Assembly: GCF_910591885.1 (NCBI RefSeq)
Contig: NC_063277.1
Location: 6,820,001 to 6,884,000 of the forward strand
Direction of reading: 5' to 3'
From: Bombus terrestris
Lineage: Eukaryota > Arthropoda > Insecta > Hymenoptera > Apidae
DNA: 64,000 nucleotides
Part shown: piece by piece, positions 37,725 to 50,400 of the stretch
Layout of the letters: each line of letters starts with the position of its first letter
How positions within the stretch are numbered: the stretch's first letter is position 1
Position numbers and translations under genes: made by a program
The notes under the pieces: model-generated
Databases searched by the model: none
The model's input: the letters and a program-made list of their open reading frames with translations, nothing else
Told to the model about the DNA's origin: nothing

Positions 37725-40700
37725 CTGTTTTCGTAATAAATCAAAGTTAAAACAATACTTGTATATATTATTTGATAAAATAATAATGATAATAAACGAA
37801 AAATTATTACGTACTGCAAATAGCAAACAGTGAAAAGACAAAAACAACTCCAAACCATAAGAGGATATTAAAGATAATGGGATAATTTTCCGTGTAGTCT
37901 TTCGAGCGCGAGCGAATCGTTACGTCCTGGAACAAAAATCTTCATGTGTAAAATATTACATATTACACATTATTGCAGCAGTATAGCTGCAAGAAAATTG
38001 ATGCATTTATTAAATGTGTTCTAAATCGTGTAATATTAGCAATTAACAAGTGTTTTTAGTATTATATAAAATGTAGCTGGTGTAAACATAAATTTTACAA
38101 AAATTTTGTGTTTTGTGTCTATTATACTTTGTGAATGATATATTTTTGTTTATTTAATACGTTTCGTACATCGTGGATCATTGGTGAACCACGTTGATAG
38201 ATAAAAGCAAAATTTTAGCTTGTAGGTATGACTAAATTATTTGGTACAAAACGTATTAAGATATTATTCGTATTATGTTTTTCTACTATAAGATCAGCAT
38301 GCATCTTACCCAGTAATAATACAATCAAACAACATTACAATTACAAGATAATTAAGAAATATTATTATTATCTACCTGGTGATTCACTTAACTTGACAAG
38401 TAACTCGCGAAGTATTCATTTTATGAAACAACGAGAAAGAAATTCTAATATTTCTTAAATCTAGACGATCAACATTCAAATATTCAAATACCTGCGAAAT
38501 GCTAATATAATTCTAATATATGCCACTTAAAAAAATGAAGCGATGAAATTGATAACAATGGATAGAAGCATTGTACATGAAACACGAGTATGTGATTAAA
38601 TATACATCCAAAGAAACTGAACTATCGGCAACAAGCATTTAATAAGAAGCGGTGCGACTCTAAAGCTTTCGATAAATTTTTATAAGCGTGTGAATAATAT
38701 TTGGCAAACTGAAACCACGTACATCCTTTACTTTAACGATTATATCTACATTCATTATGCGATGATCATGTGAAATGTTTTACGTTTCTCTTTTAGTAAT
38801 GTCGTGTAATTTAAGAATAAAATATTTCAGTCAGTATATTAGGTATGAAATACGTGTAGCATATTGAATGATAATGATTCAATGAAGACGTGCTTTATTT
38901 CAAATAAAACTAAAGTAAAGTTATTAGTAGTTAACGTAGTAGTAGTAGCTTACATTAGACTTGTTGTAGGTTTAAATACATAAAACAAGTAAACGTAACG
39001 AACTACATATTAATGTATTTCATTTTATTATATTTATCATTTTATAGCTTCCAAAATTATTCATTCACGTTATATGGAAAGATCGCAGCCCTCCGAGATA
39101 CGCACACGTACCTTTTACTGTAATAAAAATTGAAATAAAAAAAAAAAAGATCCTTAAATATTGCGATTAAGAATGAGATGTGTTATGCGTGATTGTTGAG
39201 TAATAAACCTTAAAATCATAGAAGTAAAAGAAGTATGTGGTGTCAATGTAAGTAATATTCTTGATTAATGGAATACTTTAATGTACTGTCCAATAATATA
39301 GAATAATATGAACTCTTGTTTGAAAGCATTTTCCACGGGTGACAACGTATTCTGTACCCGTATCCGCACTCGCACGGCTTTCAGGCACTCATTGTCAAAA
39401 ACATGCCCTAAGGTTCTACTCGAAATTTTAAGCTGCTCATAATTTTCAATTTTATTTATCATGTTATAAGTATCTCGATTTATTTCATTCAAATAAGACA
39501 CCCCGAATCATATGGATATTTATCGAAATCATACACAATTTAACAAAGGCATACATAAAATTGTATACATATCTCGTAACGAAACGACTATCGAGTAAAA
39601 TATTAGATCTGTATGCTAACAAAATATAAAAGCTAAAGAATATTCTTTTACATTGAAGTATATCGCTAAAATAAATGGGGATACATATCGAACATTCCTC
39701 CAATAAGCGTATCCCTAATTTTCGTTTGATAAAATGCGTATAAATTATAAATTGTCAAATAATATGCAAATTAAAATTTTAGAATGCATGTTAAGGGATT
39801 TCGTGATACCTGTCCTATATTTTGTGTGTTGGAATATATATCCATATTAGTCATATCCTGATTCTCACTGATTCCGCTATCATCACGAGTATCGCTATTC
39901 GCAGTAGAATTATTCATATCACTGTAGTTTGTGCTAGTGTTATTATTACTTGTATTCGAATCCTCTTCGTCTTCTATCTTTTTCTTTTCATCTCGTTGAT
40001 CATCTTGCTATAAGTACATGTGTTTATGTAAGCAACACATTGTTGCACAACTCAACTAATCCAAACCTAATTTATTGGTAGTCACAGTAGTTGTCGATTT
40101 TGGATTCTGTATATGTTCGATAATATTGTGAACATTGTGTAGAGTGGACATTTTATTAGGCTCCTTATATCGTGTTTGAACTTATGACGACTACTGTGAA
40201 AGTTAATATCTAGGCATCTATTATATCTTTTCACAAAATGTACTATTTACTAAAAATTATTCGTTTCTAATCTTCGTCTCAAATTAAATCATATATTTTA
40301 TTTTACGTAGTAAGATAGTTCAATGACTGAATATGCCCTACGCTAATTATCAGAGCAATCCTAATATTGTAGACTTTTATAATCGAGCAACAAAAGAGAG
40401 ATTATGCTATCCTGTTATATCATCAAATATGTAGATAATAAAAAGAAGAATCAACAAATATAAGAATACGTGAATACACGAGAATAACAATTTCCTATGC
40501 CTTCCAGTTAAACTAACAAAACCAGAACCAGAATTTATCGTTTATTGAACCTTAAGTGTTCTTTCCTATTTCGCCTGATGCCGTGCTAGATAACCAACAT
40601 AAATTTGTCGCCATTATCTTTCATTTTGATACTTTTGCCTATTCCTTTATGAATCCGTTTTATTTCCTAGGAAACTAAATATTTCACATAAATTTAAAAG

Positions 40701-43700
40701 TTCGTCGCGAATACTGGTGATCGTCGACCGCTTGTTCGCACCATTGATTGAAGTCATTAATAAGGGCATTGAACAACTAATAGCACTTAATGTGCAGGAA
40801 TGTCAACTACTAGCAACAGTCAGCGTAAGGCTTGACCACATTGCTTTTCATTTCATAACATCAAAATATGTTATTACTGCTAATAACAACCATCAGTGGT
40901 TGTGATGAAAAATTGGGAAAATTCTGATTGAAATTTGTAATCCCGCTGTTCCGATATATATAATATTATATAGTACCTATAAATATGTAAAAGTTTAATA
41001 AAATCAGTAATTCAATGAATATTGTGCTCTGTTTGTTAAAAGAAAATGTATTAATATATTAATTTGAAATTTGTTTTTGTATATTTTGTAGAAAATCAAA
41101 TGTTGAATATTTCTTGGTAATTTAACATACCAAGGAAATGTTTTGAATCATAAATATCGTCTGCATAGTTCATTAGCATGTTTGAAAATCATGCAAAAAG
41201 CTATCTCTACTTTTATACACTTGTTGAGTTTCAATAGAATATCTGTTCATGCAACAATACGAACGTACCTTTATCACATTATTATTATTATTATTATTAT
41301 AGTTATCATTATTGTTGTTGTTATTAAATATTGTACTATTATTCATCCGTTTAGCTTCCGAAGCAGATTCTAGATTTTTAGTTCTATTAGCCTATAAAAT
41401 ATATAGGTGTTAGACACAATCATTGGATATTCTGACATAACTTTTATTGTACTTGTAATGCGAATGTGAAATCATTATTTACGTAAATTAAAAACATTTA
41501 TCAGTGACAGTTTGAAATTTTTTCATCACAAAATTCGGTTTCAACATGGAGCACAGCTAGTTTCGGATGTTACAAATAGTCATATCCTAATATTGTGAAC
41601 CTAATATTATTCTATCAACAAATTTTCATTATATCCAATCCAACAAATAAGTCAGATAAGTACAGTATGTTAGAGAAATGTAGATCCAATTTGCCATCTT
41701 TATCAACAGCTTCTTCAAAAGCTAGAATATAATATATCAAATGTATTATAAAAGCTATATATAAGGTGTTGTTCAAATCCTTTCATAAAATTGTTGTTTA
41801 GTTTATATTAGATGATATTAACATACATTATAAATGCAAACAGTTGTTTCATTAAATAAATGGTTACAGGATATGGCAGTATTGATAGTACAAATGCATA
41901 TAAACTTATTTTTCATGCAAAAATAAATAGAAGATTTAAAATATATTTTCATAAATTCGGTTATGTCTGGAAAAAAGATAATATTCATTCTAACGATCTT
42001 GTTTTATATTTTATACAAATGTTGTTTTTACTTAACTTAAAATCATAATACCGACTTCCCAGATTTTCGAAAGTGCTAGATAAATGAAGTAATTTATTAT
42101 TCACTTTTGCTAATTGCTTACGGATCTTAAGTTCCATAGAGAGAAGTAGTATTTAATATCAAATAAATTTATTCTATGTTTTATTTATTTGCGCACAATA
42201 CATTTGTAGCATCAACATTGCTGAATATTATACATGAAATTACGCATGGTCTATTAACTGTAATATTTTATGAAAAACATATTTGGATAAATGCACACAC
42301 TTACTGAAATATATAGTTTCTTCTCATTTTTCTATGAAATATCGATTAGTTAGTTACTGATTTAATAAACATGTAAAATGATTTTCAATTGATCCTTTTT
42401 CAAATTTTGCGAATTTATAAAGTCATATATAAGCCACTAATTTTCAATATTAATTTTTTTACGATCCCTGACTTGAAAAAAGTCGCTTTATAGTAGGAAG
42501 AATTAATAGAGAAAATTGATATTTTGAAATATGCAAAATTTGAAGAAATCAATTTGACCAAATTTCATACGGTGTATTTAACTCGTATCTTTGTTATTTA
42601 TAATTACGAGTTTATTTTATAAACGTATATAACTTTAAATACAAACCGTATCTGGAGCATCCCGTTTTTGCCTGTCTAAAGTTACTGAACGGATATGATG
42701 TACCTTAGTTGCATCATTTGTGAATGCCACAATCAATACCTGAATAAAAAATATTAAAATTTTTATTAGATTCTAGTATATTACACAATATAATAAAAAT
42801 AATGTATCTACATATCAACAGTTTTTAGAAATGTTATAAAGGATTCTTACCTGACCATCATAAGCTTGAATAAATGCATCATGAATGACATTCAAAGCAT
42901 TATTCAACAATGACAGGGCTTCCCTAGATGCAGTTGAATTACTTCCATAAGTATCTAAAATCGGGCGCAAAGAAGATACAACAAGCCAATAAATATCAGG
43001 CTTTGAATCCGGTTTGATCGCCGAAGGTGCTTTGTTAGCAATAGCATGGAGTAATTGTACTTCTTCAAGGAACTTTTTATCCTCTTCTTTTCCTAGGCTT
43101 AAAGCTCTTAAAGATGTTTCATCGATGGGGGTGGGTTTTAATTCTCCAAGAGCAGATTGTCCTAGCTGAATTTGTATTGAATAAAAATTATTTTAATTTC
43201 AATCAGAATATTCGTCCACAAACCTTATTTATAATAAAATTTTATTAAAAAGATTTATTATTTCGTCAAAACTAATACTTACAGCATCCAAACCATCACC
43301 TAAAGATATCCTCACTAAGGTATTATCATTGTCTCTCTCTTCAAGACGTTCTCTGAGAGCCTGCCATGTTGTTTCTTCGACTTCATTTACATTTAAAGGA
43401 AATCTTTTTCCTTTTGGTATGTCCAAAGAATCTACTCCCTCTATCGCTACTGCAACAACAGCTTCTGGAAGTCTAAATGGATCAGTGATAGAAATGCCGC
43501 TCCATATTCCTCTCTATAATAACAAAAATTATTACGTTCAATTAAAATTTTAATTATTATAAGCTCTATGCTTCACAATCTTTAATAGAATAGAATTCTA
43601 CATCTAATTTTCTAACTTTCTTTATACTCTTTTGATTAAGATTTAGAAAATAATATTAAATGAGGGTGTATAAAAGATAACTTAAAGATGCACCAGTTTG

Positions 43701-43989
43701 ACAGTGAAACCTAGAGCAGCAGCTAATACTTCTTTAAGCAAGCTTTGTTCCACTTCTTCATTCCCATTGAACATAACACTATTTGGACTATGTAAAACTA
43801 CAAAATCTCCACTTGCTTTAACTGTAACAAGAAGACAGCAATTGTAATGCTTGAACCTTGTTAATTAATTGAATATAAACTAAAGCTTAAATATCATTTG
43901 GAACATTATATAAAATTCGTACCTGCAACTAATGCAGCTACAAAACACAAAAATAATTTGAACATTTTTATTCTGAAAGATATCGCCAT
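37645..43989 (-). CDS. ATP6AP2: ATP6AP2, V-ATPase accessory protein ((pro)renin receptor), complete, 8 exons
   Basis: Eight minus-strand exons join with matching phases at GT-AG junctions: 43989-43923, 43821-43694, 43513-43283, 43165-42851, 42739-42647, 40007-39810, 37926-37815 and 37724-37645. They give 1224 nt, 407 residues plus stop. The protein has an N-terminal signal peptide (residues 1 to about 25), the family hallmark GDFVVLHSPNSVMF, a luminal domain, a furin-type RQKR at 270-273, a sequon-rich linker (279-344), one membrane helix (about 361-386), and a tail MDPGRDSIIYRMTSNRMKKDN ending in a KKxx-type dilysine. Family knowledge: a type I membrane protein of ER and endolysosomes that assists V-ATPase assembly, with links to Wnt/planar polarity signalling. 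It is longer than the human protein (350 residues), mainly because of the linker exon. It starts 740 bp from the divergent subunit a gene. Confidence 0.95.
37815..37926 (-). CDS. ATP6AP2: ATP6AP2 exon 7: membrane helix
   Basis: This exon encodes residues 345-381 plus one base. The juxtamembrane segment SKDYTENYPIIFN matches the family pattern (human YNFEYSVVFNM), followed by the helix ILLWFGVVFVFSLFAIC. The acceptor is TTTTTGTTCCAG and the donor A|GTACGT, phase 1. Confidence 0.94.
39810..40007 (-). CDS. ATP6AP2: ATP6AP2 exon 6: symmetric, sequon-rich linker exon
   Basis: Sixty-six codons, phase 0 at both ends, residues 279-344. It begins with a charged segment (QDDQRDEKKKIEDEED), then Asn/Ser/Thr-rich low complexity with several overlapping N-x-S/T sites (NTSNNNTSTNYSDMNNST), then an Asp/Asn-rich end. 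It would form an extracellular stalk between the furin site and the membrane helix. Skipping it keeps the frame and gives a 341-residue protein, close to the usual size. It is separated from exon 5 by a 2.6-kb intron. The acceptor is CTTATAG; the donor CAG|GTATCA is moderate. Confidence 0.8.
40008..42646. other. ATP6AP2 intron 5
   Basis: The largest ATP6AP2 intron. Apart from the trinucleotide repeat it shows no supported feature. A plus-strand frame at 40717-40905 has somewhat coding-like composition but no splice sites or recognisable family. Confidence 0.6.
41278..41328. repeat. ATT/GTT trinucleotide microsatellite
   Basis: An (ATT)n run merging into imperfect ATC and GTT units, in the intron between ATP6AP2 exons 5 and 6. 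Confidence 0.85.
42647..42739 (-). CDS. ATP6AP2: ATP6AP2 exon 5 with furin-type site
   Basis: Thirty-one codons, residues 248-278, starting VLIVAFTND. RQKR (270-273) followed by D is a classic furin-type cleavage site at the position where human ATP6AP2 has RKTR, so shedding of the luminal part looks conserved. The donor ACG|GTTTGT is weak, which may matter because the next exon is a symmetric cassette. Confidence 0.92.
42851..43165 (-). CDS. ATP6AP2: ATP6AP2 exon 4
   Basis: One hundred and five codons, residues 143-247, phase 0 at both ends. It contains FLEEVQLLHAIANKAP, matching the human FLSELQVLHDISSLL segment, and ends in ALNVIHDAFIQAYDGQ. It has a strong CAG|GTAAGA donor. Confidence 0.94.
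43283..43513 (-). CDS. ATP6AP2: ATP6AP2 exon 3
   Basis: Seventy-seven codons, phase 0 at both ends, encoding residues 66-142. It contains W-S-G-I-S-I and F-R-L-P-E-A-V-V-A-V-A-I-E-G-V, equivalent to the human WPGLAVGNLF and ATVMVMVKGV region of the luminal domain. The donor is a consensus GTAAGT. Confidence 0.93.
43694..43821 (-). CDS. ATP6AP2: ATP6AP2 exon 2
   Basis: This exon encodes residues 23-65, from VKASGDFVVLHSP to LGFTVKL. The VLHSP.SV.F segment matches the start of the mature luminal domain in ATP6AP2 proteins (human: ILKSPGSVVF). The acceptor is TTGTTACAG. The donor is CTG|GTGCAT, weaker than average but in phase with exon 3. Confidence 0.92.
43923..43989 (-). CDS. ATP6AP2: ATP6AP2 exon 1: start and signal peptide
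   Basis: This exon encodes 22 residues plus one base. A short basic segment (FRIKMFK) is followed by the hydrophobic core LFLCFVAALVA, typical of a signal peptide. The start ATG at 43989 was chosen as the first in frame; a second in-frame ATG at residue 9 would also leave a usable signal peptide. The donor is G|GTACGA, phase 1. Confidence 0.9.
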
Positions 43990-44728
43990 AAAATTAAGAC
44001 ACTCCCTTAAATTCGATACCAATTCACAAACTGATCATATGACCACAAAGGAGTATACAGCACATTAACGTAATAGAAGGCTTAGTAACAGGTGTATGTG
44101 CTGACATATAGTAACAATTGCATGAACTGCGTAGTCATAAGTAGGTAATGTAGAATGTAATGTAGGAGACTGATTATAATAGAAAAGTATAATGTATAAT
44201 GTAAAAAACACGTAGATAATGTAGAACACGTGTTTTCATACTTAACTTATGAGAAATAAAATATTTTTTAGAATCTTCTTACTTTTAATTTGAATTTGAA
44301 AATTGTCTAATATCATATAATGGTAATATGTCGATATTTAATTTCATTAAACTTAATATTTTTTTATAAGCATATTTTTTACAAGTCTTATGTTATAAGC
44401 AGTGGTTTCCTATCTTTCTAATTTCATTACTCTATGGATTGTCGCTAGTGTAGTTTCTGGGCGTTAACTAAAAATGCGAGTGGCAACGACAACATACCTT
44501 CAACTTGTGATTTATGCCTTACCTCGTGACTACCTTATTGATTACTTCTGTAATCGAAATCCGAAAGTTGATGTTCTGTTAAATGTTCAGTGGATGCGGT
44601 CGCGTTTGTAACAGTGTGATTTTTTAGTAAATTTATCTTATTCCCTTCGGTTTTACTTAAAAGTTTCGTTTCCTATAACGCTCGAAATTATTTTAACCTA
44701 ACAATATCGGCTCCTATTAGAATCAAAT
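43990..44728. promoter_or_regulatory. Shared divergent 5' region of ATP6AP2 and V-ATPase subunit a
   Basis: Only 739 bp separate the two start codons, which face away from each other, so the 5' untranslated regions and core promoters of both genes must lie here or overlap. An initiator-like TTCAGTGG occurs near 44588 on the plus strand. Both products act on the V-ATPase, so shared control is an attractive inference. No specific transcription-factor site was established by eye; a CACGTG (E-box/CLEAR-like core) occurs at about 44227. Confidence 0.7.
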
Positions 44729-44845
44729 ATGGGATCGCTTTTTCGAAGCGAACAGATGACCTTGTGTCAACTCTTTTTACAAAGTGAAGCAGCTTATGCC
44801 TGTGTCTCAGAACTCGGCGAACTTGGCCTTGTCCAATTTCGAGAT
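44729..44845 (+). CDS. Vha100-1: Subunit a exon 1 (start)
   Basis: Thirty-nine codons, MGSLFRSEQM to LGLVQFRD, ending at GAT|GTAAGT. The start at 44729 matches the almost invariant N-terminus of animal subunit a proteins. Confidence 0.96.
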
Positions 44846-47413
44846 GTAAGTTTTTTATTGCTGCCTTAATTATATTTCCGAGATTTCCGTATACCACTTC
44901 TGTGAAAAATGTTCAATTCTTAAATTAATGAACAATGAAAACATACACGTTGAATAAGATATTTAGCAAAGAATTAACATTTTGTTGTAATAGAAGATTA
45001 TTTCTTCCAATTCTTTTGTGAAAATATCCAGACTTCAGATTTTATGTTTTAAGCATTATACTATTATGTTACCAAGAATAGCATTTACAATGCATGCCGC
45101 TTAATATAAAGAACTACAAATTTTGATATCAAAATCACAGAATTTGTATATGTGTATTGCATACATTGTATATATGAATTTATATGTCACTTTTTCTTAG
45201 AAGAAAAAAGGAAGTTGATTTAAGTGGCTTTGTGTCAATAGTGTAATATTTCCCCTTCCATGATAGGACTTTGACTAGGACTATAAAACAAGAATATATA
45301 CATATTTAAAGTTTCAAGAATTATATAAATGGAGATATTATTGTATTTATTGATGTTAAAGTGTAAGATCAAGTTATTGAAGAAAGTTTATTGAAAAGCA
45401 TAAAATATATTCATTTCAATAAAATGGATGTATTTCATTTTTTTGTTACTATGTCTATATATAAGTTCTAACAGAATTAAATTAAAAATTAAGTTATTTC
45501 CTTTTCTTATGAGAAAAATATTTTTGCGAAATTTTACAAAAGAATGTAAAAAGTCGAGTTCTTAAGAAGGAGCTGAAGCATGTCAGTCATGAATAACATT
45601 TTAGATAGTAGGAATAGTTATATTGTAATACAGGAATAAAAATTATATACAATTAATTTGTCATTTATTTGCATATTTGGTTATTGCTTATTAAAAATAA
45701 CTGATTTAGATTCATATAGGTATGCCGATCCAGCAAATTCAGGTTGTATGTTGTAATTACAAAGATATAATTTTTTTGTAAGCATCGTATTTTTTCTGTC
45801 TTTCTGTCTTTCATTTGATAAAGTATTAATAAAATGTTTCATAAAATTTATATGTGGGAATCTTTTGCATATTTTGTTTAGTACAGTAATAAAAATAAAT
45901 AAAAAGTGGACAAATACAATATTAAAAGAAAAGTCTTATAAATGATATATGTAGTACTTATGGTACAAATTCTTCTTTATTAACCAATTATCGATACAGT
46001 AGGAAATCGTGGAAGGTAATTGGAATCATAAACCTGATTACATATAACATAATTAACATAAGTTATTAATAATTAACAAATAAAGGTAATAATTAAAAAA
46101 AAACAGAAAATCGGATAATTCTACATGAATAATAAGTAAAAACAATCAATGCAAATTTGTACAAAGTTTCGTTTTCGAATAAGATTTGTCTGATAAAAGA
46201 CTGGATTATAAATTATACAAATAATATAGTATTACAGCTAAAGAGTACAGTATTATAAGATTACCTGCTTATTTCTATCTATATCTATATCAATGTTTGT
46301 AAATATTGACAGTGATATAATCTAAAAAAATACAGTAACTCTCTATATACTTTAATTATTTTTATTATTACGAATATTCTTGAAAGTTGATTTATCGTGT
46401 AGTGACTAATATTTCATCCTATAAATTACGTAACGTTAAGCAACAATATCATTATATTTTTTTATTTCTTGCTACAAAAATGATTATTTCGATAATATCA
46501 TTTAATTGATAGGATTAGGAGATTAAAATGAGGTCAAATACAAATCCAAACGGATTATTTCGAATTAAATAGAGACATTAATTGTACAACTTTTTACATT
46601 CTACTAGACGAAATTTTTAATAATTTAAATGAAAAAGAAATTTATTGAAATATACAAGATATCTAGAAGTTATGGAACAAATTTAAGTGTGCTAATTCTT
46701 TATGTGAAAAAGATCGAAAAATCATAATTACAATCGAATTTTTTTTTTGAGTCAAAATAAATTTGATGCACACATACGAAGCTAGATATGTAGATATCGC
46801 ATAGATGACATAGTATAAAAACTACTAATTTTTATGACACAACTAAAATTATAACTACTTTCTTGTACCAATTACGTATTTAGTTTAAGCCTAACGAAAT
46901 AACATTTGGAGTAGTTTCATATACTAATTTAATTATATGTTTTGTGCAGCTCAATCCCGATGTCAATGCCTTCCAACGAAAATTCGTTAATGAAGTGCGT
47001 CGTTGCGACGAAATGGAACGAAAGCTACGATACTTGGAAAAAGAAATCAAAAAGGACGGTATACCAATGCTCGATACTGGGGAAAATCCAGAAGCTCCGC
47101 AACCCAGGGAAATGATAGATCTCGAAGCAACGTTTGAAAAATTAGAAAATGAATTACGGGAAGTTAATCAGAATGCGGAAACTCTGAAACGTAATTTCTT
47201 GGAACTGACTGAACTAAAGCATATACTTAGGAAAACGCAGGTTTTCTTCGATGAGGTAAGAATGCCTTTTTTAAAAATTAAGCATAAAACACCGTAGCTT
47301 ATAAATTATCTTAAATATGTAAGAAGTATTTTACATAGTATTGCATTTTTTCCTAACCTGCACGAGAAACAAATATATAAGTGAAACAAATATCGTTATT
47401 TATGAAGTTCACT

Positions 47414-47445
<32 letters not shown>

Positions 47446-50400
47446 ATAATATACAGAAAGGGGCACGTAGTTTGGATTATTTCAATAATTTTGTAAATAA
47501 TAACTTTTCTGGAAATTTTAATTCCAAGAGGATACATAATTTGAAGGGGACTCTATGACTACATTATTCAGTCCTTTCTAATCACTTAAACATACAACAT
47601 TTCAAGCATACTTTTAATTCTTCATCAAATATATTGCTTTTAATAAAGGATATAAGTAATGTTAATTGATATTGTAAATACATGACGATTCTGTGTTCTA
47701 CTACACACTGCTATGGTTAAACATTAAATGTTTAACATGTCTGAAAATGAAGCGTTCAACATGATTGAGTTTGTTTTGGCATTGCCTGCATGTCTTGTAA
47801 TAAAAAGGCGTTTAATTTCAATTAAATAAACATGGATTGTAATAAACATGTTCTTGTAATTTTGAAAATTACAGTGATAACAAAAAGTCATATAATGGAA
47901 CATACACTCCCTGTTGAATTATGTAACAATCGTGTGAACCAATTTCCGTTGAAATCATTATTTATGAAGTTATCGAACTGTTCGCAGTAGAGTGCTTCGT
48001 CTTGTATATTTATAAGAGATTTGAATAATGAATGAAAGAAAAATGTGATGGGTAATTTTATATGATAAATTAATATGAAGGTTAAGAATAACGAAGTAAC
48101 TCACGATTGAAGCTTCAATCTTCAATTGTAAATGTTTAAAAGTTCAGGCACGAAATGTGTAAAATTCAATAATTCATTAAATATCCTTGTCAATGGTGGA
48201 TCCTTGTCGAATTATTGAATTTACAACGTTTTTTAACTGAACTTTTAAATATTTTTAACTAAAGCACGAAGTTCCAGTCGCAATTCTATTGTTCCCGATC
48301 TTTACTTTATTGTGTCCTATAAAACTGTTTTTTTTTTTTTTTTTATATTTTTCACTTGTTACATAATACTCTGTGTATGGATGTACAATTAATCGTGAAA
48401 AATAGGGAAATTGAATGTCCTTTATAATTAACTCATAATGGGGATAGCTTAGAGTTAGAATGGGCAAATCTTACTTTTAAAAGAATGTTTTTTTAATTAT
48501 TCTAACTATTCAATTAGGACATTGACGTGTGGTTCTATGTAAAAAGAATTTGGACAAAATTATCTCTAAAAAGAAGAGATAATATTTATCTAGTTATCTG
48601 ACAATCATCAAAATTATTTTCTAAATCAAAACTGACATTCGTATATCCTATTTTTTGCAGTACATTATGCACATATAAATTCATATTATACTGTACAACT
48701 GATGTTATCAAAAAGACACATCAGATACATGATACATTAATGATACATGAGAATAAAATGAACACAACGAGTATATAGATTTTATTATCTCAATTTTTTT
48801 TTCTGTCAAGGATGTGAAAAATTATCCTTCGTCCTTTTTCTTATTACAAAACGCTTCTGGTCATTAAAACATATATATCCTAAGCTGTTTTTTAAATGCC
48901 TTTTTCCGCAAAAAAATATTAATTCACTTAATGTATTTACTTCTTGACACTGAATAGTTTCTTAAAAATCGATATTCTAAAATTCATATATTAGCATATT
49001 TATTTATAAAAGATTAAGCTTTATATTATACACACACACGCTTACACATTAATTAGTTACACACTTCATATAAGACCGGCAATGAGATAATTTATTTAAA
49101 AAACACCTTTTGTCTTTCGACACCATATGAACAATCATGATGCTTAAACTACTACCTTTTTATTAATTTTTATAATTTATAAATTTTGTTATATACATAT
49201 ATATAATTTAATTTGTCTAAATAATGTCTAGATAATATTTATAAACGTTTAGTATATTAATAAGTGGCAGTACTTTTGGTACGTATACAATTTTCTAGTA
49301 TTTTAGTTCACATAAATGTAATGCTTCAACTGGTATAAATAACTCTGTGATCAAGCATAATACGTGATTACGCATTACTACAATAAATAATATATAAATG
49401 TTATATAAATTTCGCTTATATATACCGCGCGTGCGATGACAATGCTTTGATTAAGAAAAACGGTAAATGGTTATTCGTTTAATAGCCTACTATTTATTTT
49501 ACTACTCAGTATTTTGAATAATTATTTATAAAGTTTGATCTATAATACAAATTGATGTTTAACTTGCTACTAGTATTGGTCCATAGATAAACTTCCTTAG
49601 ATAAATATCCATATAAACAAATGCTTTCATGGTAATTTTTGCTAAAAAGTTTTATGGGTACAAATGTAAGAACAAAATTAGAGAACTCATTAAATGAACG
49701 GTTCTTTAATGTATGCAATGGATTAAAGTGCATGATAACGAAGGTTGCGTAATTTGTGTTTGACATCAATATCATCTGTCGTAATTGCTTCGCAATTTTG
49801 TATAACGGAAACAAGATTGTTTTACCAAATACAAAATAATAATCATAAAAATGAAATTCTAATGCTATGGACATGAAGCTGTTTTTGTTTTGTATTACTA
49901 ATGGTACTATTGAGTGATTTTAGGACTATTAATGTGTTAGTGTTGCCAACTAACCAAATTGCAGAATTGCAAAGGACACAGGTCACCGTATAAGCCCTAT
50001 CTCCCTGGTCCTTTATATTCCTATTATTTTCATAAGAAATTTACGAATTTCCAACATATTTTATCGTTAATTGTTTTGTTAAACGTTTATGGTTGGTTAC
50101 ATAACATTCATTAAAAACATGTCGAGTCGGCACGAAATTTCTGAAGTTCCCGGGATTCTTATTCTTATAAGTTTTAAAATTAAGACGCCTTATTTTATGT
50201 GTGTGTGTATATATCTATATATATGCAGGATGCCCCTGAAGTATTTTGATTGCTTCTTTAAGGAGGTTTTAGTAGAGCAAGCAAACCAAAATGAACGAAT
50301 TTTTCAGTAATATAGTAATGTATTGATAAGAAGCTGTCAAATACATCAATGTTTAGCATTAGTAACATTATGTGATGTACTGTGAAACAAGTGGTTTACA

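Noticed and set aside
39265..39501. Minus-strand frame inside an ATP6AP2 intron with some coding-like residues
   Set aside because: It has no splice sites in a usable phase and the protein model is complete without it.
40717..40905. Plus-strand frame inside ATP6AP2 intron 5
   Set aside because: It lacks recognisable homology or splice context; a short open frame of this size is expected by chance.
47256..47297. Extension of the exon 2 reading frame past 47255 to a stop at 47297
   Set aside because: This is read-through into the intron. The GTAAGA donor after FFDE and the downstream exons define the true end.
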